DNA of 32,776 nucleotides from Fidelibacterota bacterium (GTDB lineage: Bacteria; Fidelibacterota; Marinisomatia; SCGC-AAA003-L08; D37C17), in NCBI GenBank assembly GCA_030748955.1, contig JASMKZ010000014.1, positions 1 to 32,776 of the forward strand, given 5' to 3'. The translations under genes and the position numbers were made by a program. The notes beneath the pieces were generated by a model that was not told the DNA's origin, did no database searches, and worked only from the letters and a program-made list of their open reading frames with translations. Shown in pieces: positions 28,079 to 32,776 of the stretch (the stretch's first letter is position 1; every line of letters starts with the position of its first letter).

Positions 28079-28414
28079 ATGAATTATATAATTAAGTCAA
28101 TGCTCACAGTTACAGCAACAATATCCCTTACTTTATTTGCTGGTGAAACAAAAGAAGTCTCCTTTAATATTAACGGAATGACCTGTCAAGGCTGTGCTGG
28201 AAAGGTGTCACTTGTTTTAGATAAAGCAGTTGGCGTAAGCAACTATAATGTGAGTGTTGAAAATAAGAATTGTAAAATTTCTTATGATGCTGCGCTAACC
28301 AATCCTGAGGCCATTAAAGCTGAACTATCTAAGACGCAGTTTACTATTAGTGATGTTGTGAATGAAAAGCAGAATTCATCTGTATTATCCTGGCTGAAAA
28401 ATTTATTTAATTAA
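28079..28414 (+). CDS. Exported heavy-metal-associated (HMA) domain protein
   Basis: 111 residues. I prefer the ATG at 28079 over the one at 28049: it has an AGGAG ribosome-binding site 8 bases upstream, and gives a clean signal peptide (SMLTVTATISLTLFAG). The mature part is a ferredoxin-like HMA domain with the metal motif GMTCQGC (C36, C39), followed by a short basic tail. Architecture is like MerP or a periplasmic copper carrier, not a cytoplasmic CopZ. No P-type ATPase or mer genes are nearby. It is divergent from the metal-binding lipoprotein and the thioesterase start codon follows its stop codon directly. Confidence 0.85.
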   Translation: MNYIIKSMLTVTATISLTLFAGETKEVSFNINGMTCQGCAGKVSLVLDKAVGVSNYNVSVENKNCKISYDAALTNPEAIKAELSKTQFTISDVVNEKQNSSVLSWLKNLFN

Positions 28415-28828
28415 ATGGGCATGCAGAGTATTGCTGACTATTCTCAACATTATGAGCTTAAAACCCGTTGGAAAGATATAGATTCATTTGGGCATGTAAA
28501 TAATGCAGTATTTCTCACCTATATTGAAGATGCCCGCATTATGTATTTTAAGAGGTGGAATGTTACAGAAAAGAAAAGATCTCTTATAGTAGCTTCAATA
28601 AAAATAGACTATTTAAGGCAGATAGTACATCCATCAGACTTGATTGTGGGCCAAAAAATATCTCGAATTGGGAATAGTAGCTTTGATATTCAATCTGCCA
28701 TATTCCTTAATAATGATTCTAAGCCAGCTGCCAATTCGGTAGTCTCTTGTGTTTGTTTTGATTATCAGCAAAATAAATCCGTTCCCGTATACGATGAAAT
28801 TAAAGCTGATTTTCAACTTGATCAATAG
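28415..28828 (+). CDS. Acyl-CoA thioesterase, 4HBT hotdog family
   Basis: 137 residues, a single hotdog domain. The signature DIDSFGHVNNAVFLTYIEDAR (21-41) holds the catalytic Asp and the HVNN motif of 4-hydroxybenzoyl-CoA/YbgC-type thioesterases. These hydrolyse acyl-CoA or acyl-ACP thioesters. The start codon follows the HMA gene's stop directly (TAAATG), so it is translationally coupled to a metal-binding protein, an unusual pairing with no obvious functional logic. M3 is an alternative start two codons in. Confidence 0.88.
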   Translation: MGMQSIADYSQHYELKTRWKDIDSFGHVNNAVFLTYIEDARIMYFKRWNVTEKKRSLIVASIKIDYLRQIVHPSDLIVGQKISRIGNSSFDIQSAIFLNNDSKPAANSVVSCVCFDYQQNKSVPVYDEIKADFQLDQ

Positions 28829-28893
28829 ATAATTCATCCTCTGTAAAACTTTTAGTCACCCATCACTTAAGCTAAATACAAAAAATATACCTA

Positions 28894-28917
28894 TATTTGT
28901 GGCATAAGTCACAAATA
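28894..28917. promoter_or_regulatory. Upstream CRP/FNR-like operator of the 28.9 kb gap
   Basis: Perfect 8-bp inverted repeat TATTTGTG / CACAAATA with an 8-base spacer, containing a TGTG-N8-CACA core. Its centre lies about 63 bases before the start site predicted from the -10 box at 28957, the class I activator distance. Confidence 0.65.
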
Positions 28918-28936
28918 CCTTCCCGATAATTGTCAA

Positions 28937-28952
28937 TGTGACAAGTATCACT
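28937..28952. promoter_or_regulatory. Second CRP/FNR-like operator, next to the -10 box
   Basis: TGTGACAAGTATCACT fits TGTGA-N6-TCACA with one mismatch. The same stretch also holds TTGTCA-ATG-TGACAA (28930-28944). It lies over the -35/spacer region of the predicted promoter, where binding could repress or provide class II activation. Confidence 0.6.
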
Positions 28953-28956
28953 CGTC

Positions 28957-28962
28957 TAATAT
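28957..28962 (+). promoter_or_regulatory. -10 box TAATAT
   Basis: TAATAT is near the sigma-70 consensus and lies between the second operator and the small ORF. A transcript would start near 28969, leaving a leader of about 11 bases that contains the Shine-Dalgarno sequence. Confidence 0.4.
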
Positions 28963-28979
28963 TCAAGAGGAGATACATT

Positions 28980-29078
28980 ATGCTTGATCTAGTTATTCAT
29001 CATGATAATTTTGTTCCTGCACTGGAACATTTACGCGAAGGTCCCAAACGGCGGTCATGCAACTCTCCTCCTGTATGA
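28980..29078 (+). CDS. Candidate small ORF (32 codons) with strong ribosome-binding site
   Basis: An ATG at 28980 follows GAGGAGA (28967-28973) at ideal spacing, the best ribosome-binding site in the window by complementarity. The peptide begins MLDLVIHHDNFVPALEHLRE and ends RRSCNSPPV at a TGA. I do not recognise it. Its last codons lie inside a hairpin. The known neighbours mostly lack Shine-Dalgarno sequences, which makes this one stand out. It may be a translated regulatory peptide or part of a dual-function RNA. No similar peptide is present elsewhere in the window. Confidence 0.45.
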   Translation: MLDLVIHHDNFVPALEHLREGPKRRSCNSPPV

Positions 29079-29082
29079 CCGC
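29051..29082 (+). ncRNA. Hairpin with anti-Shine-Dalgarno loop; candidate small RNA 3' element
   Basis: Arms GCGGTCATGCA (29051-29061) and TGTATGACCGC (29072-29082) pair over 11 bp with one G-U. The 10-base loop, ACTCTCCTCC, includes TCTCCTC, which is fully complementary to the GAGGAGA Shine-Dalgarno sequence 90 bases upstream. The following bases are TTCCTTATT, only a weak T tract. The transcript from about 28969 to 29090 would be about 120 nt. Confidence 0.5.
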
Positions 29083-29132
29083 TTCCTTATTAATACATAA
29101 ATCAATACATTATATACATGTAAATTAGTCCT

Positions 29133-31232
29133 GTGAAATTCCTTCCATATTTTTCTACATCTTTTTTAATAATTCTATTTAATTTGGCATGCCATACTAT
29201 GCCAAAGGGTGAAATTTCAAACTCTCAGTATGTTAGGCATAATCCACTCATTTACTCAAAAAATCAAAATATCGATTTTGCGATTATTAATGAAGATAAT
29301 ATTGAAAATGCCACTGAGTATGTACTGAGAGAGGCAGATGTAATTTTATCTGAAATAATAGCCGTGCCAACTTCAAAGCGTACTTTTGCAAATACTCTCT
29401 TAAGGTTAGATGATTTATATAATACAGTATCAAAGGTTTCAGGCCCTCTTGAGCTATTAGCGTCTGTGCATCCAAATAGAAAAATCAGGGATATATCTGA
29501 TGAGTCAATATTGATTATTCAAAGGTATTTTGTTGAATTATCTGCAAATGAAGCATTGTATGAGGTAGTAGATCAATTTTCAACTTCAAAACAGGCCCAT
29601 GAATTGCCCATTAACCAGCAAAGATTTTTAGAAAGTGAACTGCGGGATTTTCAACATAGTGGTCTTGGTTTATCGGAGTATGATCGTGAAAAACTAAAGC
29701 GTATTCAAAACAGAATTTCTGAATTGAGTATACAGTTTGAAAATAATATTTCTTCTTATTCAGATACATTATTTATTCCACATAGTATGATTGCAGGGCT
29801 CCCTGATGATTACAAAGATAACCATCTCCAGGATGATGGAAAATACGCTATTGATCTTTCCTACCCCTCATTTTACCCATTTATGGAACATGCAGAATCA
29901 GACTCTCTGCGAAAATTATTACGATATATGTTTTTAAATAAGGGAATGCCTCAAAATGTGTCAATATTAAGTGAAATACTTGCCAATCGTAAATCTCTAT
30001 CAGCATTGTTGAATTACCCTTCATTCTCTGCGCTGATTATTGATCAGGGAATGGCAAAATCAACAGAAGCAGTATGGGCATTTGAACGAGATTTAATTGA
30101 GAAAATTCAACCAAAAGCAAATTGGGATACTGATCAATTATTGCAAATCAAATATGATGCTATAGAAGAAAATGATAAAATAATAACTGACTGGCAGAAA
30201 GATTATTATGAGAATCAACTTTTACTAGATAGGCACAGAGTAGATTCTGAACAGATGAAACAGTATTTTCAAGTAGATAATGTTATAGAAGGTTTATTTG
30301 CCATATCCAGCCTGTTGTTTGATATAAAATTTCGTGAGATAGAAAGCCCATCTGTATGGCATTCTGATGTTAGAATGTTTGAGCTGAAAGAGAAATCTGA
30401 CAATTCTTTAGTTGGATATTTTTATTTAGATTTATATCCACGTGAAAATAAGTATCAGCATGCCGCGGCATTTTCTATTGTTAGTGGTAAGAAAATAAAC
30501 TCTGATTACCAGCATCCGATAACATGTTTAGTGTGTAATTTCCCACCACCTGGGAGAAATACTCCAGCTTTATTGAAACATGAAGATGTTGAGACATTTT
30601 TTCATGAATTTGGTCATTTACTACATGATTTGCTCACAACTTCAGAATTATACAGCCAATCAGGTACATCGGTAGCTATGGATTTTGTAGAAGCTCCCTC
30701 ACAAATGCTTGAGAACTGGGTGTGGAATAAAGAATCGTTAAGCATTTTTGCAACCCATTATAAAACAAATGAAATTATTCCAGATTCACTTATAAATAGA
30801 ATGATTAAAGCGCGGAATATTCAGTCTGGAAATAATTTACTACAGCAAATATTTTATGGCATGTTGGACTTGACACTGCATGGACAGTTTGATTCATCCA
30901 ATGTAAAATCCACCACAGAAATTATGAGTGAGCTGCAAAACTCTATCACAAATTATGACTATATGGAAGGCACCCATATGCAGGCTTCATTTGATCATTT
31001 ATTAGATTATGGAGCGTCTTATTATGGCTATCTTTGGTCGGAAGTTTTTGCTGCAGATATGTATTCTGTTTTTGAAAGAGAAGGACTATTAAATCAGGAA
31101 GTTGGTCTAAGGTTTAGAAAAACTATTCTTGAAAAAGGTGGTACAGAAAACCCAATGAATCTTGTAAGAGCATTTCTTAGAAGAGAGCCTAACAGTAAAG
31201 CCTTCCTAAAAAAACAGGGTATTGTTGAATAA
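29133..31232 (+). CDS. M3-family zinc metallopeptidase (oligopeptidase), lipoprotein
   Basis: 699 residues from a GTG start. The N-terminus is a lipoprotein signal (TSFLIILFNLAC, lipobox Cys about residue 20), so the protein is probably anchored in the cell envelope rather than cytoplasmic like most M3 oligopeptidases. The zinc site is complete: H491-E492-F-G-H495 in FFHEFGHLLHD and the third ligand E520 in DFVEAPSQ. The C-terminal YYGYLWSEVFAADMY is also typical. These enzymes trim short peptides, which would fit downstream of the secreted C25 protease at the left edge. No Shine-Dalgarno sequence is seen before the GTG. The upstream gap holds the two operators and the small ORF; the M3 gene may be controlled by them or have its own promoter. 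Confidence 0.93.
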   Translation: MKFLPYFSTSFLIILFNLACHTMPKGEISNSQYVRHNPLIYSKNQNIDFAIINEDNIENATEYVLREADVILSEIIAVPTSKRTFANTLLRLDDLYNTVSKVSGPLELLASVHPNRKIRDISDESILIIQRYFVELSANEALYEVVDQFSTSKQAHELPINQQRFLESELRDFQHSGLGLSEYDREKLKRIQNRISELSIQFENNISSYSDTLFIPHSMIAGLPDDYKDNHLQDDGKYAIDLSYPSFYPFMEHAESDSLRKLLRYMFLNKGMPQNVSILSEILANRKSLSALLNYPSFSALIIDQGMAKSTEAVWAFERDLIEKIQPKANWDTDQLLQIKYDAIEENDKIITDWQKDYYENQLLLDRHRVDSEQMKQYFQVDNVIEGLFAISSLLFDIKFREIESPSVWHSDVRMFELKEKSDNSLVGYFYLDLYPRENKYQHAAAFSIVSGKKINSDYQHPITCLVCNFPPPGRNTPALLKHEDVETFFHEFGHLLHDLLTTSELYSQSGTSVAMDFVEAPSQMLENWVWNKESLSIFATHYKTNEIIPDSLINRMIKARNIQSGNNLLQQIFYGMLDLTLHGQFDSSNVKSTTEIMSELQNSITNYDYMEGTHMQASFDHLLDYGASYYGYLWSEVFAADMYSVFEREGLLNQEVGLRFRKTILEKGGTENPMNLVRAFLRREPNSKAFLKKQGIVE

Positions 31233-31245
31233 TCTGAGAAGCTAT

Positions 31246-31374
31246 TTAATTCTGGTCGTCTTTACTTTCGACAACTGGGAGAAAATTTCTCAGAATAGAT
31301 TCAACGATATCCAATTGTTTCTTAAGATCTTGGTTTTCGTTTAGTTGTTTTTGATATAAGTCTTGCCAATCCAT
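31246..31374 (-). CDS. Small coiled-coil protein, 42 codons, unrecognised
   Basis: On the minus strand an ATG (31374-31372) opens 42 codons beginning MDWQDLYQKQLNENQDLKKQ and ending VVESKDDQN. The pattern is a strong amphipathic heptad helix with no Cys, like a small coiled-coil or anti-sigma-type helix. It is convergent with the M3 peptidase, ending 13 bases past its stop. No Shine-Dalgarno sequence is seen, but a TATTAT -10-like box on the minus strand (31424-31419) lies about 30 bases from the CRP-like site at 31448. It may be a real gene, but it is too short for confidence. Confidence 0.4.
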   Translation of the reverse strand: MDWQDLYQKQLNENQDLKKQLDIVESILRNFLPVVESKDDQN

Positions 31375-31447
31375 TAAGCGCAAATTATGAGGGTGAGAAA
31401 AAAATATTTGTGATCTACATAATATTTAATAAGGGTGCAGGTTGAGG

Positions 31448-31463
31448 TGTGATATTTGTCACT
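31448..31463. promoter_or_regulatory. CRP/FNR-like operator in the 31.2-31.7 kb gap
   Basis: TGTGATATTTGTCACT matches TGTGA-N6-TCACA with one mismatch, the same TCACT variant as at 28937. It could act rightward on the short ORFs at 31.5-31.7 kb or leftward on the small coiled-coil ORF. Confidence 0.6.
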
Positions 31464-31513
31464 TTTCAAGGTAGATTTTGATAATTGCAGGCCCGGGGCA
31501 GACAACCATTCAC

Positions 31514-31687
31514 GAGGAGGAGAATGCCGTTTTTCAGTTATCATCTACCTGCCGAGCCTAATTTGTTGTCGGCAATATAGAGGAGAGAAACAGTATCCAT
31601 CAAAATCTTAGTTGTAACAGTTTGTTAAGAGGAGGAATGTTAATATTATTAGCTTTAATTTCTAAACAATTCATAATTGTAATGTAA
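31514..31687 (+). other. Cluster of GAGGAG motifs with two minimal ORFs
   Basis: Three Shine-Dalgarno-like purine tracts occur in about 120 bases: GAGGAGGAGA (31514-31523), AGAGGAGAG (31579-31587) and AGAGGAGG (31628-31635). ORFs of 18 codons (31524-31580, MPFFSYHLPAEPNLLSAI) and 16 codons (31637-31687) follow the first and third. Spacing to their ATGs is short (3 and 1 bases), so translation is doubtful. The tracts match the anti-Shine-Dalgarno loop at 29063-29071. Otherwise the gap 31375-31705 shows only a weak TGCCGA/TCGGCA stem near 31.55 kb. Confidence 0.4.
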
Positions 31688-31705
31688 AACCAATTAATTT
31701 ACATC

Positions 31706-32101
31706 GTGAAGATCAAATTCAAATTCGTTGTTATTCTCTTTATCCTTCTTTCCACTATTTTTGCTAGAGAAGGAGATTTATTATTTAATGCTATAGAATC
31801 TCACCTTTCTAAATATAGATATAGCATTAATGAAAGGGATGTCTCCATTAGAAATGGTATAATTCGTTTGGAAATCGCTGCACGGCGGACAAATATAAAA
31901 TCCCAACAACTATTAGGATTCTATTCTGTTGGAAGCGCATTAAACAAAACCACCACCCCTTTTCGTGAGGTGCAGATTATTATTCGGTATGAATTAAGAG
32001 GAGGCAGGGAAGTTATTATGACAGCCCCCGTTGAATTGACATTAGCGTTGTCGCAGGGCAAACTTAGTTCAAATCAATTTTTTGATAAACTAGGTATTTA
32101 A
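31706..32101 (+). CDS. Small exported protein, unknown function
   Basis: 131 residues from a GTG start. A signal peptide is clear (basic KIKFKF, then VVILFILLSTIFA, cleavage before REGDLL). The mature part has alternating beta-type segments and several Arg residues (for example IRNGIIRLEIAARRTN) and one REVIMTAPVEL strand. No Cys and no family I can name. It is the only protein gene between the M3 peptidase and the convergent methyltransferase; it overlaps the end of the latter by 4 bases on opposite strands. The frame is open and codon use fits the neighbours, so I take it as real. Confidence 0.7.
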   Translation: MKIKFKFVVILFILLSTIFAREGDLLFNAIESHLSKYRYSINERDVSIRNGIIRLEIAARRTNIKSQQLLGFYSVGSALNKTTTPFREVQIIIRYELRGGREVIMTAPVELTLALSQGKLSSNQFFDKLGI

Positions 32102-32776
32102 TTTACTGCCTTAAATAGGTTGATGCTGATAGTGGCCAGTTTTTCATTTGGGAAGCGTGCCTGATAATTGGGGTCTGGAACTAATCCGGCCTTCTTGGCA
32201 GCATCCAGCATGGAATTTACCTCAATAATATATTGGTCAGAGAAGCCATGGGTTCCATCATAAGCTGTGGCCACTGTGATGCCCAAATTTCGAGCGGTAA
32301 CCTCAGGTGGAATGGTATGTAGTTCAAGGATGAGCAGTCCGTACTTGCTCACATAATCACGCCAGGAGCTGAAGTGCTCAATAAGGTTTTGTTTTAACTC
32401 TTTGCCTGGTATCCAGCGGCCCCTAAATGCAAATGCGCCAGTGGAGTTGCATGTAGTATTATGAAAGGGTGTTTTTGGAGGTGAATAGATCCTATTATGA
32501 TCAAGAAATGATCTCACATTTAACATTTTATGCAGATCCAGATCATATTTCTGTTTCAAATTTTCCGCATAATCTGCCGGATTGCTAATGTCGCCATTGA
32601 GAATTGAATGCTCAATTTTTGCTTCCTGCAAGGTGATGCTGCTTGCCAGGCGGGCGGCTTTATTAAAATCAGCACCGATAATTTTAAGCGGGTAGAGATC
32701 AAGGTGTTTCCCACGTTCTGTTTTATTTTTTACTACTTCAAATAAATGTTTCAAAAGCGTTCCATCTCCACAGCCC
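32098..32776 (-). CDS. SAM-dependent methyltransferase, C-terminal part (continues past the right edge)
   Basis: The frame is open through the window's right edge, so the N-terminus is missing. The TTG at 32754 is not the start: the bases before it encode GCGDGTLLKHL, the glycine-rich SAM-binding motif I. After it come GADFNKAARLAS (motif post-I region), an ILNGDISNP acidic loop, and LNVRSFLDHNR. The tail has HTIPPEVTARNLG and DGTHGFSDQY, both resembling methyltransferase modules of the kind found in polyketide synthases and O-methyltransferase-like proteins, but this is from memory. I infer a class I SAM-dependent methyltransferase; the substrate cannot be read. At least 226 residues are present. 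Confidence 0.75.
   Translation of the reverse strand, partial: GCGDGTLLKHLFEVVKNKTERGKHLDLYPLKIIGADFNKAARLASSITLQEAKIEHSILNGDISNPADYAENLKQKYDLDLHKMLNVRSFLDHNRIYSPPKTPFHNTTCNSTGAFAFRGRWIPGKELKQNLIEHFSSWRDYVSKYGLLILELHTIPPEVTARNLGITVATAYDGTHGFSDQYIIEVNSMLDAAKKAGLVPDPNYQARFPNEKLATISINLFKAVN

Overview
The window is AT-rich, gene-dense chromosomal DNA from an uncultured-looking bacterium of the FCB (Fibrobacterota-Chlorobiota-Bacteroidota) side of the tree. My best guess is a Marinimicrobia/SAR406-like or Ignavibacteria-like lineage. The guess rests on three things: a C-terminal type IX secretion sorting domain of the YPNPFNPSTTISY kind, secreted proteins ending in paired dockerin-like repeats, and the conserved block ileS - dksA/traR-like - lspA - rluD - xer. 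The taxonomic placement is inference; there is no rRNA gene, and I found no tRNA gene or CRISPR array.

Layout. 1-2736: end of a gingipain-type (C25) secreted protease with dockerin repeats and a sorting domain, closed by a clear terminator. 2841-3869: two unrecognised genes, one a small Cys-rich protein. 4048-12049: a compact same-strand housekeeping run (ileS, traR/dksA-like, lspA, rluD, a Xer recombinase, pckA, hpf) with overlapping or nearly touching genes. 12103-16627: a nucleotidyltransferase, yjbQ and a UvrD-type helicase fused to a RecB-like Fe-S nuclease. 16628-17106: a structured gap (terminator-like hairpin, second hairpin, FNR-like palindrome). 17107-18907: a saccharopine/lysine dehydrogenase-like enzyme and a LOG-family protein. 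19047-22311: secreted proteins, including a cytochrome c / copper monooxygenase / dockerin fusion and a choice-of-anchor-B/LVIVD-like dockerin protein. 22398-26022: typA, a FabH-like ketosynthase and a glycerophosphodiester phosphodiesterase. 26169-27497: a PQQ-type sugar dehydrogenase whose dockerin tail is cut off by an in-frame TGA. 27523-28828: a divergent metal-handling pair (metal-binding lipoprotein; exported HMA protein) plus a thioesterase. 28829-31705: an M3 peptidase lipoprotein flanked by two regulatory-looking gaps. 31706-32776: a small exported protein and the C-terminal part of a methyltransferase on the minus strand.

How the parts connect. Four extracellular proteins carry the same paired repeat (GDxNxDGxxNxLDxxxxxNxIL), which suggests a shared surface-attachment or sorting system. 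Near-perfect CRP/FNR-family palindromes (TGTGA-N6-TCAC[A/T]) lie before the PQQ-type dehydrogenase and in both gaps around the M3 peptidase, and a more divergent FNR-like site lies before the lysine dehydrogenase-like gene, so a global nutrient or redox regulator may link these loci.

The most novel-looking element is at about 28.89-29.09 kb: two CRP/FNR-like palindromes, a -10 box, a 32-codon ORF with a strong Shine-Dalgarno sequence, and a hairpin whose loop is complementary to that Shine-Dalgarno sequence. It could be a small regulatory RNA or a self-regulated leader peptide. A second gap at 31.4-31.7 kb repeats part of this design.
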